Below are positions 24,701 to 39,700 of a stretch of 64,000 bases of DNA, piece by piece. The notes below the pieces were generated by a model, which had not been told where the DNA came from, did not search any database, and saw nothing but the letters and a program-made list of their open reading frames with translations. This DNA is from Vandiemenella viatica. Taxonomy: Eukaryota > Arthropoda > Insecta > Orthoptera > Morabidae. Numbering within the stretch: the stretch's first letter is position 1; the number at the start of each line of letters is the position of its first letter. Where the stretch lies: NCBI GenBank assembly GCA_031002005.1, contig CM061919.1, positions 16,873,687 through 16,937,686 on the forward strand, given 5' to 3'. The translations under genes and the position numbers were made by a program.

Positions 24701-27700
24701 TTACAGACTTGATCAAATTTTAAGCTAGAGAGTGAGTGGTTTTTGCATTTGAATTATTATAACTAAACATACATATTACATTCATAAGAATCAGATATAA
24801 GAATAGATAGTAAGCAGCAGATCTGCAGTACAATCTTGGATATCTGAACACAAGGACAGGAATCTTGGCATCAATTAACATTTCAAATTATTGATTGGAA
24901 GGTGGCTTTATCACTGCAACTGTCCTTCAATAGATGTGTATGTCCAATGGGTCCATAAGGTCATCCTTGAATGAGGACAAATATTCTCTTACCGCGTTTT
25001 CCCTTGCCTGAATTGTAACGAGTCATCTTTGATACAGTTTGTTTCCGTGGAAGGACTGTACATTTAAATTGTAGAGTCCTTAACAGTATGAACTAAACTC
25101 AAAGTCTCCTAATCAATAATTTCATACCCAACTACTGTACATGAACAGTTTTTTGAAACGAAAATTTTCAATGAGGTATTCTCAGGATGGGCACATACGT
25201 AATGACATATCACACAGATATAAAAATATTAGTAATCAAACTGTTATATGAATATAAGTAATATTATGCTGCCTATATAAGAATAATTTTGGTAAATCTA
25301 AAAATCATTGTATTCAAAAGTCAATAACAAATCACATATTACAGCAAAACTGTACGCTGAAGATACCTCGGCGAGAGGCGAAACGCGTCCGGAAAATAAA
25401 AACAATATCCAACAGTTGTAATGGCGTATTATTAAACAACAAATACTAATTTATCAAGCAACTGTAGGGAAAAAAAATGGCCTACAATAATCAAATATCA
25501 CACAGCACTTCAAAAGCCTTCATCTATGTGGTAATATTAAGAGGCTGAGAGATAAGACACTCCTCAGCATTGCAAACCCTCTTTCTGTATGCAAAGTAGC
25601 AAGGCCAGCATGGCAATTCATTGCAGACAGCCTATATACCCCTTTATACACCAATCACTGCCACCCGATCAGCAACCAACAAAGGCCCACCAATGCGACA
25701 TTTGGGTCCAAACAGTGGTTTAGCCACACACCACTGTTTTACTAAGGGTATAGGACATAAGCCATTTTTCTATCCTTCATGGTTCAGGCTTAGTAGTTTC
25801 TCACAGTTACTTTGACCTCAATATCGAGCCTAAACCTTTGGTCCAATGTTGGTTTTGTCGAGCAACAGCAAGTTATTCACAGTACTTGAGCCACAGACTA
25901 TCTCTGTGCACATTCACTGCTTTCACACAGTACCCAATACAGTTGATGCAACAATTGCAGTGTATATGGTACACACTTGGCTTGCTTAGGCAAAAGTTGT
26001 TCCTAACAGGTCAGTGGATACTAAATCATCCCCTCACATCATTTTTCAAGTAGCCTCTTGGATTTTCTGTAGGTTGTAATAATAATGGTTAGAAGGCAAC
26101 ATATGTAATCAGTAAAGAAGTTGCTGCTTTTTAACACCATCTATTAATTTTTCACAGGGACAACTTTTCATTTTCCTGATGAGAGTTTTGATGGAGATGT
26201 AACTATAACTGTAGACATCTGTCAGTTTTCTTTACTAAAAACGCAATGGCCACATTTTTGATAGGGCTTCTGGCTAATAAAAACAATTGCTGAGACCCAG
26301 TGTCCAATGTGGTGAGTTGTGGTCATATGCTGGTTATTAACAGCTGGTGACAACGTAGCTACCACACTGTCCAATCAGAAGCCACCACACGGATATCATT
26401 TCCCACATTTGTTCTCCAAATGCTATCTGCTAAATCACTATATAAGCAGATTCCTAAAGATCTCTCAATAACATTTACTTGTGAAGTGATGGTATTAATA
26501 TTTGTACAGTAACAACCTGCAAGTATGTATTGACAAATATGAAAATCATTGAATGAAGCATAGCTGGTTTGCAATCATACATGTTTCTTTGTGAAATATT
26601 CCCGAACTCATTTTCAGTGTTTTAAACTTGAAAATGATAAGAGAATGAAGTACTCCCTTTCCTGATCAAGTTTACGAATGTAACTTAAAATTTCCTGCCT
26701 ATAGCCAAAAATATTTTGTAACCTCACAAGCCCACTGCTCTTATGCTATCTTCCAATACTTCAAGAATTTGTTTGTCAGCCTTGCTAAGTACAAAGATGG
26801 AAGTTTCAGTTTACATTTGATATGAATTACCAGTTGGCTATAATTATTTAACAGTGTAAAATTTACTAATGAATTGCCATCAAAGCATAAGGAACCTACC
26901 CCATCCAATACAGACAGATCTTTTGCTAACAAATCCATAAAAGCTTCAGCATTGCTAATGCCAAATTGACATTGAGACATTAACAACTCTAAATCATGTT
27001 CTTCACGCTCAGAGAGTGCTAGATAGTCATCTGGTTCAACTGCTTCTGTGTAACCTGCAAGTCAAAGGAATTAAATCATGTTGTAGAACAATGAAAAATC
27101 ACAAATACAATGAGAAAAGCAAAGTATTATTCTTATTGTTTGTATAAATCCGTAACAGGACCAAGAGGTTAACAATATAGAAACAAATGTTTTTATTTAC
27201 TTTAGATGAGAATGGTTTATGCAGCAAAATTTCATTATTTCTGCTCACCCTTTAAGTTAAACTTCTGACCAACTGTTATTTTGATACTAAGTACAATAGC
27301 AACTGATTTCTCTGACTTTAATTATGATGAGTAGTAGTTAACTGTATTATTTGTTGGGTATATCCAGAAAGCTTTGAACCCTTTTTGATATTTTTCCCCC
27401 GTCTATAAATGTCAGGCCATGAGTTCTTACACCAAAACCTGTCATTCTGCCATGAAAGCAAAAATTCATGGAACACTTATTTTGGGATACTGCCCATCAT
27501 TAATGGTGTCAAAGAGCTAAGAAAGTCCTCTTAGAGTTGTTTTAAGTTTAGGAAACAACAATAGTTGAACAGGTTTACTTTTAAGTGAATACGGAAGCTG
27601 TGGAATAAAAAGTAACATATCATTCAACAAAAAGTTTAACAGCAAAAATATGTGTGACAGAATGTCCAGTGGTGATGCATCCTTTCACATCTCATGATTT

Positions 27701-30700
27701 CATACATTTGATGTGGTACATAATGGAACACATTAAGAGCTTGCTTTCACTGCAGTGGCACAGCCGCAGATCTCAAATGCATGTTTTGAATCTTCATCAT
27801 GAGCAGGCTGTCCTGAAAATCTGATATGCTTGCAGGGCACGAGGGTAGTATTACTAACAGGCAGCTTTAGTGCAATATTCCCACATCTTTAATAGTATTT
27901 CTTATGACAAAAGAATACAAACTATATTAGCAATAGACAAGCTACCATTATCTTGTACAGTTTTTAAAGGTCAACAGATAGTAATGGTAGTGGTAGAACT
28001 CTATATTACCTTGCAAGACCCTAGCACCAAGTGTAGTTCAATGGTCAACACCATGCTACAGTTGCTGTACCTCCAAAAGAGTTACTCATTTAACAATAGG
28101 CTGAGTAGGCCTTTGAGATTCTAGAAGTTTAGCTTTGGAAAAAATCTTTTTCCTCATGGAGTTTTTAACTCCCCAATCATCCAGTTTTAAAGTCAATCTA
28201 TCTACTTAGTGATAAGGCCATTAGTTATAGTTTAATTATATTGGGAGGAAATGCATACAAACACTTCAGCTCTGATATAAAATAAGTGGCATAAACAAAT
28301 AACTAGTAATATTTATAGGTACATGTGATCTCTCCCCCCCCCCCCCCTCTAAAACAAAACACACATTGAGACCACTAATTTAACTATTCAATATCAATGT
28401 CCCAGAAACCCACATTTTTTTATTGCAGATCTATTTGTTTGTAAGTCCAATGAAGTCAATGTTGTCAGGGATACTTTGGAATGAAAATGCTTATTGTCGA
28501 AAACAATTTACCTTCCTGCACAGAAACCTTTCCCTTCATTTCTAACAGACCGCATCCCAACAATATAACACAAACAGATCGTTACTGACAATAAATAAAA
28601 TATACAAACCTGGAGTCACTGCAACTTCACTTTCAATTGGAACACTCATTACTCGAGTCCATTCCTTTGGAATATTGCGAAAAGGTGAAGGTTGTTTGGG
28701 TAAATGTTTCAAACATTGCTAAAAATAAATAAATAGGAGAAAATCACTGTAGGGTCCAGGAAAATTGACAAACAGACTTAAATGAAGATAAGCAAAACAT
28801 TTAATAAGCTAATAAAGGTATCTAGTGACTGGTACTGACACACCAACCTCCTCCCTCCACTTCCGTCTATACACGAAATATGACCAGGTATAAGAAAAGC
28901 CTATGGACATAGTGTGTTTATCATCTTTGGGAAGGGAGGGAGAAGGTTATACCTAGCTGATGTCGTCAGAGGTGGGAGGTGGTCAGAGGGAAATTCGGCC
29001 ATGGCTTTTTTGAACGAACCGTCCCAGCATTCACCTGGAGTGATTTCATGCAACCATGGAAAACCAAAATCCAGATGGCTGGATAGTCGTCCCTAATGCC
29101 AGGTCCAAGTATTACCGTTCATGACTCATGCTGATCTTATCAATAATAATGAAAAGCAAAAAGCTTTTATGCAAGGAAATTAGGCAGAGAATAGGGACAG
29201 TAGATTTACTACTCACCAAAGATGAAGGCAGCAATGCCATCACAAATGATAAACACTTTTAAAAATATTTCTGTTCAAAATCTTATTCCATAGCTTATTT
29301 TTTTTTTTTTTGGGGGGGGGGGGGGGGTTTCGTCACTGCCCTCCTGTATTCATCCTTGATGAGTCATGGGTATACTTTCACTATCCTTTGTTATATAACT
29401 TTGTTTCATCTTTAATTCATATAGAAATAATTTGGAGTGCTGTTAGACTTTTTTTTTTACTTATGGCTTTACACCTCGTCGACGTATAGGTCATTAGAGA
29501 CAGGATGAGACTGGGGGGATGAGGAATGGGAGTAATGAGGCCATGGCCTTTTCAAGAAAACATCTCGGCATTTACCTGGAGTGATTTGGGGAAACCATGG
29601 AAAACCCAAATCTAAATGCCCGGACAGGGATTCGAACCGGTGTCCTCCCGAATGCGAGGCCAGAGTGTTAACTGCTCACCCACCACGCTTGGTGTGCTGT
29701 TGCAAATCAATTCATGGATTGAACACTCAAGAGAATATAATGTGAGAGGATGCTCTGGCAGATTGCTCCCACTTGCCAAGCAAATAGCCACACATATTGG
29801 GCACGAGTTACAGTATACGTACCTTCCATGGTTGGCTCTGAAGCAACTAAGTGCTACCCACACATGGCACCTTAAATTGAAGCCATGTTGCCGAGTCGTT
29901 GTTCTATGTCTAAGCCCACCCCCTCTCCATTTTTTCTTTTATGTTCTGATTTTTAATCCAACACCCCCCCACCCCCCACCCCCCAAAACCAGCCTTACAG
30001 CCATCACAACTGCAAGCAGTCAAGCAGTATGTACCATTAATCTCTGTCAACGAAGGGTTTATATCAACAACAAAAAATTGTATTTCCTATTGTTTTGGTG
30101 TGTCTAGGGTATTATTACAGTCGTATACAGAAAGTGGTGGTGGCTTTTTCAATCTTTAATTTCTGTGAAATCCAGGATGAAGTTTAATATTTTGGTGAAA
30201 AAATAAAAAGGTAATCTATGCAAACAGAAGGAAATGTGTTTCACCATCTATACCCAAGTTATGTTAATTATGTACTAATGTTTGTCATGGTATTCTGTTT
30301 GTGAAACAGGTATGATGACAGATAATTATCTTACTTCAAAATAATCAGGAACAGAGCCTCCAAATCTTATTCCTGTGTTACAACACACCAATAACATGGG
30401 TTTTAGCAACCACATCAGATGCCTATTTCTGTTGTCTCTGCATTTCATACATACAGTTAACTGAAAGGGTAATCCAAATCCTATTTTATTTTCATTCCAA
30501 ATAAAAACTGTATCACTGAGTCAATTTTTCTAAAAAAAATTAGAAGAAGAAAAACAGGGAAAAAATCAAAGATTGCAATGATGTTGGATGAATTACCAAA
30601 AATAATTCACTTGAAATTCCAATGATTGTATTGCTGATAAATAAACTCTTCTCAGGCGTCCAGCCAAGTAAAGAAGTCACAGTTGTGGGACATTTCGAAG

Positions 30701-33700
30701 ACGTCTGTCTATCTCAGCCCTTATTTTCAATCACAGATGACACTGAATAACTTTTTTTACAGGCTGCCGCGGAAACAGTGAAACCAGCACAATGACATCA
30801 TCCACTCTTCTGCTCATTACCAAAGCGAAGCTGTTTCAGCATTTTGATAGCCGGGTTCCAGGCCGCAATGAGTTGATAACCAGTGTCCCTGTTAACTAAA
30901 GAATCAGTTTTTCTAATTTCTACAACTTCTGTTATAATGCTGTCTCAAAAATCTCTGACCCGGGAAAAAATTGTAGTTTTATCGGGATTAAATCTATGTT
31001 CTACTTGGACACTGTGTCTGGCAACAGTTGATTTCTCTTCTTGCCCCAGAGGAATTGTATTGCTGTTCACATAAACACCAAGAACTTCATTTCCTGCTTT
31101 ACTATTTGTGCTACAAGTGCCCTCCCCATTAGCTGCTCTTCCCTCGAACAAAAGCTGGCCAGTTACTACACCCCAGGCACAAAATAACCCCCAATTTCCT
31201 CTTGATATTTCTCTGGTCCAGCCATTCAGTTTTCCAAAATCACTCAGGCAAATGCCAGCATTATTCCTTCAGAAAGGTCATGGTTTAATTTCTTCCCATT
31301 ACTTATCCCTCATACTCTCCCAGCTCTTAAGACCTTGAAGACACATAAATCCATAGCAAAAAAATCCTCTCTTCCTGTTTTCAGCCATCTACATAAATAA
31401 TTCATCATTTTCGTTGTTTACCTTTCTCTGCTCCAAGAGGAGCTACCATTTAATATAGAATGTAATAAACACCATTTCATTGTTGTTATGTAAGATATAT
31501 TCTCATATACATTTTGGCAACTCTTACTTTCTTTTATCTCTCATTTTTGTTCTATCAAAATCCTGCCTCCCCCTTACCCAACCAACTGTCACACCACAAT
31601 CTGTTTCTATGACAATATTCTCCTCCTGGTGAAAGGTTTACGCCCCAAAATACCACAGTAATTGTCATTCCAATGTTTTTGTTAATCTGCACCATTTTAT
31701 GGTAGGTGATATCTAAAGACTGAATTATATGCAATTGCATGTTTGCATATGCATTTGCATATTAAGTGCATTTTCTCCAATTATTACATATTTTACTTAA
31801 AACCTAGTGATGATGCATGTTTTCACTATATTTACAACTAGAAGACCTGTGCGAAAATATTGTGAATACAATGAATAGTAAGGTTAGGGTTTTTAATAGG
31901 ATGAAAGAAGAACCACCACGTTTGATTCAATTGTTTATTTGTTTAGTGTAATAGCTAAGTATCAAAAGTCGAGACCAGTGAAGTAATTTACTAATATCTC
32001 TGTAATATGTGCTTCTGCTATCTAGCTGGATGGCTCTGAACTGTCTCACACGCGCGACATTCACAGTTATTACTTTTGCCCTTTAAAGGTCAAATGCCAA
32101 AAAATTTCGTTCTTATGATATGATGTGACCAAGGCAGACGCCTTAATGTTTAATATGATAGCTCATTTATCTATTTCAGCTAGATATCAAGGGAAATAAA
32201 TGGCTCGTGACACACAAACCCTTTAAGGGTCGAATTCCGAAAAATTACTTTCTTAAAATATGGTTTGACCAAAGCCAAGACCTTAATCTTTAACATAATA
32301 CCTCATGTCTCGATTTTGGTTAGATATCAAGGCAAAAAAATACTTTAGGGAAATAATAATAATTTTTACCTTTAAGGGTCGAATTCCTTCCTTAAAATAT
32401 GATGTGACCACAGTGGAGACCTTACTCTAAGAAATTATACCTCATTTTTCTATTTTGTTTTGGCTATCAAAAGAGATAAATGGCTCGTGACACACAAATA
32501 CATTGTAGAAATATTGATACTTTTGCCCTTTAAGGGTAAAATTCTTTTCTTAAAATATGATTTGACCAAAGTGAAGACCTTAATCCCTTAAATAATAGCT
32601 CATTTCTAGATTTCAATTAGATATCAAGGGAGATAAATAGCTCGTGACAAAAAAAATATATTACAGAAATAATGATAATTTTGCCCTTTAAGGGTCAAAT
32701 TCCGAAAAATTCTTAAAATATGCTGCGACCATGGTAGAGACCTTAATCTTTAAAATGATACCTCATTCATCTATATCAGTTAGTTATTAACGGAGATAAA
32801 TGGCTGGTGACACAAAAACGTGTTGTAGAAATATTGATACTTTTGAGCTTTAAGTGTCAAATTCCAAAAAATTACTGTCTTAATATATGATGTCATAAAA
32901 GCGGAGATCCAAATATTTAAAATGATACATCATTTAAAGATTTCAGTTATGTATCCAGGGAGATAAATGGCTGGTGACACAAAAAACAGCATTTTAGAAA
33001 TATTGATATTTTTGCTCTTTAAGGGTCAAATCTGAAAAAAAAAATTCTTAAAATGTAATATGACCAAATCGGATACCATAATCTTTAAAATGATACCTAA
33101 TTTATAGTTTTCGGTCAGGAATAAGGAGAGAAAATGGCTTGTGACAAAAAACAACCTTATAGAAATAATATATATGATAGTTTTTTTGGTAGTGTACCTA
33201 GTTAATAAATAAAATCTTATGTTGTAGCCGGCAAAACCTATTAGCAGCACGGTTCATAGCAGTCGTGTGTCTATTGCTTTGATAGATAGTTTTATTAAGT
33301 GGCTAATAAAACAGATTCATGGGAGATAAAGACTGACGATGCCGTTCTGCGTCCTACTGGACAAATTATGCATGCTCAGCTGCAAGCTCACTTCAGGTTT
33401 ACTTTTTATTTATTTTTACAAAGTTTAATATATTCAATGCCTCTCGAAAAAGGTCTTTTCGTGGATAGTGACTACCCTGGAACAGTTACATACAATGGAA
33501 ATGTTTTATACTGTCGAGTTTGCGAGAAAAATATTTCATGCACAAAAAAGTTTCAAACAGACCAGCATGTCAAGACAAGTCTTGCAAAAGAAAGGCCCAC
33601 AACAACAACTTTTAATGGCGGCAAGTAGCAGTAGCAGCAAAGGCAAACCAAAAGATCATTTGAGCATGGATCTATGTGAAGCATTGTTTGCAAGTAATAT

Positions 33701-36700
33701 TCCTCTTCACAAACTTACAAATCCTACCTCCAAAGATTTTCTGCAAAATTGACTGAACCAAAATAAAACACATGAATCAAAATTTTGTAAAAATTACATA
33801 CCAACAATTTTGCTACATGATCTTGAAGAAATATGCAATGATGTCGTGAACAGCATTATTTGGATTTCAGCTGACAAAACTGCATTGCAAATTTAACTGT
33901 TGGTGCATTAAAACTACAACCTTCTTCTTCCTCTTTGGTGGCTTGCAAAGAACTTGAAAAGGCAGATCATTCTACGACCGCCAGATTTGTGAATGAGAGT
34001 TTTAAAAAAGTATTTCATGAATCTTCTGCAGATGATAAAGTGTTTATATTTCTCTAAGATGCTTCTCCCTATATGATAAAGGCAGCCAAAGCCCTCCAAG
34101 TATTTTATCCCAATTTTACTCATGTGAAATGCTTTGCTCAATTAGTACAACGACGTACGATCCACGTTTGGGAATGTAAATAAACTGATTTCATCAACAA
34201 AGAAAGCGTTTCTTAAGGCACATTCTCGCAATAATGCATATATATATATCTTTATATATATATAAAATTCAAAAAAACTTGCCAAATGTTCCTTACCTCC
34301 GGAACCAGTGGGCAATGTGGGTTGAAGCTGTACTGTTTTACAATGAACATTTCAAAGCCATGAAAGGCGCAGTTAATGACTTTGTAGTGCAGAGGCTATG
34401 AAAGTTTGTCAATACAAGGAAGCATTTAACAATTCTAGGATTAAAACTATAGCTGTGATTAGCATTCATTTTTCCCACATACCCACGAGTGTTAAAAAGC
34501 TTGAAATTCTGGGTTTGGCATTGACAATCTATTCAGTTAATGAATAAAATCTGCCAAATGAACTGCGCATTTCCAGAAGTATTCCTGTGTAAACTTAAAA
34601 TGAAAATTTGAACCCTTGTGTCAAATTCATAGTTTTATTAATGGGACAGGTGAACTTTTCCAGTAACAATGATTGCTAACACAGCACCCAAATTCAAATA
34701 CTGCTCAGTTACATCAATGACGATCCATTTCCACTTATAAAACTCGAGGAAAAAATCTTACTGTTGATTATTTGGAACAGTGCCTGATTGTTAACGTTTA
34801 CAAAAGTAAAAAATAAAAAAATTTAATTAACTAATTTATAAATATGTTATTCAACTACTTACTAATTACATGCTGATTTTGAAATAAAAAATCTAAAAAT
34901 TACTATTTTTATATTGTATAATGTTGCATAGTTTGACACTTTTCATTCATATTTTAAGCATTTTACATGCCTATTTCTAGCCCTTTATGCTGCATATAAT
35001 CCAGTCTCTAATGATAACCAAGGGTTCTTATACTTGTTCTTATTTCACTTTGTTTTATCTAACCTACCACTGGTCAAACCTTCCTGTTCATTGGACATAC
35101 CACTTGCACAACAATCTAGTGAATATGCCAACTCACTTTGTTATGATTAACTCTTCCGAGCTTTAAATAAGATACTAGCATAAGCTCTGACCGTGATGTA
35201 TTATTTTCCTAATACTAGTAAATATTAAACCTGTTCTTGAAAAGTTCTTTCCTAGATTGATCACCAATTTCTTTCTATTATTTAAAATAAAACACACCGT
35301 AACGGGTCTCTATGAGAATAGTCTGTTTCAGAAACAACACATCAAGATTAGAAAAATCACTATTTTATTCTAATTCTTAAAGGTAATGAATGCTAGTATT
35401 AGGAAAAATTCAGACAGTATGAATGTGTGATCTCCTATATGAAGATTGCTGGTTACCACAACCAGACATCACTCGATTTCAAACACTCTAAGGTTCATTA
35501 AGTCCCTATTATTTGTGAAACAAGATAATATTTTAAATAAAAATTAAGAAAATAAATTAAAATTTCACTTCCTTGAAGAATTTAAAAGTTTAATTGCACA
35601 AGTTCTTAAAACCTATCACAGAAATCTTGTCACCAAATAATTTACAAGTCCAACTCATTGTCAAAATTCTTCTACCACCTAAAATTGCCTTTTGGTGAAA
35701 ATATCTAAGTTTGAAAATATAAAAGTATGAAAATGGATCATCACGATGCAAAGTGGAGCAGAGTCAACCGTACTACCAAAATTCAAGATGCCGACTGCTA
35801 TTCGGGACATCTCTCGTCTGCCTTACATACTGTTGCTGCAGGGGTTGAGTCTTGTAGGAATCCCTTGGATAGATCAGGGGTGCACTACACACGGGAATCG
35901 GCTACACAGGTGGCAGGGGCCGTGTGGAGTGCATTGGGGGGTTTTTTAGGATGAGGGAAGATGGCCCTGAAGAGGAAATTCAGTTGCGGACAGCCAAGAT
36001 AAATTCAGCACCGCGTGTTAGGGGTAGCTTAAAAGAATCCCGAACATTAAAAGTTCTAGTAGTTAACTGCAGAAGTGTTTGTAATAAACAGCCTGAACTC
36101 GAAAACGTTATTCGTAGTGTAGATGCTGATATCGTATTAGGCACAGAAAGTTGATTAAAACCGGATATAAGTTCCGGCGAAATTTTTAATAGTAACATGA
36201 ACATTTTCCGTAAGGATAGGTTGCATTCCCAAGGAGGTGGTGTATTTATAGTTGTTAGTAAGTACCTCCCATGTAGCGAAATAGATGTCCATACTGTCTG
36301 CGAAATCATATGGATCAAGCTCAACGTAGCTAGGACAAAACTTGTGAATGGCTCGTTCTATCGTCCACCCGATGCAAGCGTAAATATTGCCGAGGCCTTG
36401 AGAAATAATGTAAATAATATAGCACGGCAATTTCCGGACCATACAATAATGCTAGGAGGTGACTTTAACTTGCCTGATATCAACTGGACTAATTACGTTC
36501 ACGTTACTGGGGGCAGGGATAAAGCAGCTTGCGAAATCATTCTAGACCTCTTCTCAGATCACCATCTTGAACAGCTCGTAACTGAACCAACCCGATTCCT
36601 CAACGGTAACGAAAATATTTTAGATATAGTTGTTACAAATAGGCCCGAACTATTCACGGATATTTCTACCTCCGCAGGAATAAGTGATCGCAAAGCTGTA

Positions 36701-39700
36701 ATTGCTACAGTAAAACTAACAACCACGCGCAGAAAGAGAAAAAGAGAGGATCGTTTACAGATTCGAAAAGGCTTCAAAAGAGTGTTTTAGAGCGTATTTG
36801 AGGCATAATTACCACACCTTCTTGGTAGCAGGAGGCACTGTTGAAGAGAGGTGGCATCGATTCCTACATATACTCAGGGAAGGTATGAACTTGCATATAC
36901 CCAAACGGACAATCAGGGAAGAGAACGATCCCCCATGGTACACACGGGAGGTCAAAAGGTTGCTCAAGAAGCAAAGGAAGATACATGCACGATCAAAAAG
37001 GACGATGCATCGGACTGATTTAGATAAGTTAGAGGAGATAAGGGGACGTGTTAAGAATGCGATGCGTGAGGCATTTAATAACTTTCGTGAAAATTCTCTC
37101 CCTAAGAGCCTCACTGAAAACCCTAAGAAATTTTGGTCGTATGTAAAAAAAGTTAGTTGTAGTGGGAACACTAAGCCACTTCTAATAAAAGACGGACGGG
37201 AGGTTGAAGACAGCCGCGACAAGGCTACCTTATTTAACACCGAATTCAAAAATTCATTCACGCAAGAAAACTTGGAAAACATCCCCACTTTACCACATCG
37301 TGTGGAATTAGAGATGGATCCAATAGAAATTGATAGCGTAGGAATTGTAAAGCAATTAAAACTCCTGAAGTGGGGTAAAGCGCCGGGTCCCGATGGTATA
37401 CCGGTAAGAGTATTTTCGGAATACGCGGAGGATATTGAACCATTTCTGTCAGATATATTCCGTAAATCACTAGAAGAGAGAAAAGTACCTTCTAGCTGGA
37501 AAATAGCCCAGGTAATTCCCGTTTTTAAGAAAGGAGATCGGAGTGATCCTAGGAATTATCGACCCATATCTCTAACATCGGTCTGCAGCAGAATTCTGGA
37601 ACATGTCATATGCTCGAACATAATGAAGTTCCTAGATGAGAACGAGTTACTTACACCATGCCAACACGGATTTCGGAAGAAGCGATCGTGTGAAACACAA
37701 TTGGCCCTATTTTCCCACGACATAATGAAAGTTATCGATGCAGGTTCGCAAGTTGATGCGGTTTTTTTGGATTTTCAGAAAGCTTTTGATTCTGTGCCAC
37801 ACAACCGACTTTTAGCGAAGATTCGAGCTTACGGTATTTCGGCTCAGATTTGCGAGTGGATACGTGATTTTCTAACTGGTCGATCACAATATGTCATTGT
37901 TGACAGGGAAGCCTCATCTAAGATAAATGTTACTTCGGGCGTTCCTCAAGGAAGTGTAATAGGTCCACTTCTTTTCTTAATATATTTTATAAACGATCTA
38001 GGTGACAACGTCAAATGCTGGTTGCGATTGTTTGCCGACGATGCGGTTATCTATAGGGAAATAAGGTGCTCCGACGACTGCTTAGAAATTCAGCGTGATT
38101 TGGATGCTATTTTCGATTGGTGCCGTAAATGGCAGCTTACACTTAATTGCAAAAACTGCAAGGCAATGCGGATAAGTAACAAGAAGAATCAGGTTGTTCA
38201 CGAGTACAAAATAAACAATTCACCTGTTGACACGGTTGATTCCGTGAAGTATCTGGGGGTGATAGTACAAAGCAACATGAAATGGGACATGCACATAACT
38301 TCCGTCGTAGGCAAGGCAAATTCTAAATTACGATTCATAGGTCGTATTTTGAGGAATTGTAATGCTCAAACAAAGGAGATAGCGTATAAAACACTAGTGC
38401 GTCCGCATCTGGATTACTGTTGTGGGGTTTGGGATCCGTATCGCAAGGTTCTGATTGACTCAGTTGAGAGGGTGCAGAGGAGAGCCGCTAGATTCGTGAC
38501 TTGTTGTTACAGCCCTTATGAAAGCGTCACAGAATTGATACATAGATTGGGCTGGGATAGTTTGGAAGACAGACGACGTAGCGTGCGTTCGAATTTATTG
38601 GAGAATATGCGAAAAAATTTAAATTTCGAGTGCAATGAAATACTTCTTCCGCCAACCTATTTAGGTCGCAATGACAGGAGGGATAAGATTAGAGAAATAA
38701 GATGCCGTACTGATACTTATATGTATTCCTTCTTTCCTCGCACTATTCGGGATTGGAATGGGCGGGTTTAGGATTGGTGCTTAGCACCCTCTGCCACCCA
38801 CAATGTTTGTGATTTGCAGAGTGTGGATGTAGATGTAGATGTAGGGGTGCTTAAAAAAATTTGTCCTTCGATTCTCACAGTATTTTAATCCTATCAGAAC
38901 TTGGACATTTTATAGATTGAATTATTATAAACACTTTTATTTATGACAGATTTAACTGAATTTCCAGTCATTATTAATTATTTTTCTGGAAGTTTGAAAG
39001 TTTCCTTCCTTTACGTATGATTCTTGAAATACCTAGTTCCTCATAAAGTTATACACGATACCTTTCTATCTCATGATTCCCCCCCACCCCCACCCCCCAC
39101 CATGTGTCTATTTCAGAGTTACCTTTCCCTGTATGTGCACCATGCTACTTATCTTGCTAAACTGAGATCTTACATTCTATTCCTCCAATCCTGCCTTTCT
39201 CTTAACATACCACCAAATGACCTTACCATAAAACTCTCTATTTCTGGATGCCCGCCGCAACTTCATCCTACAGTCCACTCATTCCACTTCCAACAGTCCA
39301 GTCCTTGGCACTGACTCACCTAGTTCTTCAACAGTATATTATGAAAGCCCAACAACACTCATCCCACCTAATTTCCTTACACAAAATCCTTCTCCTTGCA
39401 TTTCCTGGTTGCAGTCATTATTTACATAAAATCCTTAATCATTGCAACCATGTGTTAAACAAACAAGCACAAAAACATCTTACAAAGCTCTCTTCCCTCT
39501 GCTAGAGCTATTTTGTTTTGGGCTTACATCTCCCAAGCCCACATAACAGGTAACACGTTACTCCTCCACCACTGATTGCCACAACACCAAGTATTTCTCA
39601 TATTCTCAACTTTCCCCACCCAGCACTTCTGTCACCCACTCCCATCATCCCTACTCCCCACCTCTGGAGAAATAAAAAATCCTGATTCAGGTATATGGAT

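Larger units (their letters stand above)
35890..38850 (+). mobile_element. Nearly intact non-LTR retrotransposon (CR1/L2 group)
   Basis: It encodes an apurinic-type endonuclease followed by a reverse transcriptase and ends in a short 3' UTR with tandem gatgta units at 38825-38842. The 3' UTR contains the small palindrome ggtgcttagcacc and a stem ctctgc...gcagag, plausible recognition structures for the reverse transcriptase. Only two lesions are visible: one nonsense codon in the endonuclease and one frame break between endonuclease and reverse transcriptase. It is inserted in Sec3 intron 3, antisense to the gene. Clade is judged by motifs only. The 5' end is approximate. Confidence 0.88.

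Noticed and set aside
26100..26570. Possible Penelope remnant in Sec3 intron 5
   Set aside because: Only vague resemblance in translation and no conserved block long enough to support it.
36197..38771. LINE proteins considered as a host gene
   Set aside because: Endonuclease plus reverse-transcriptase motifs, 3' tandem tail and antisense placement in an intron identify a retrotransposon.
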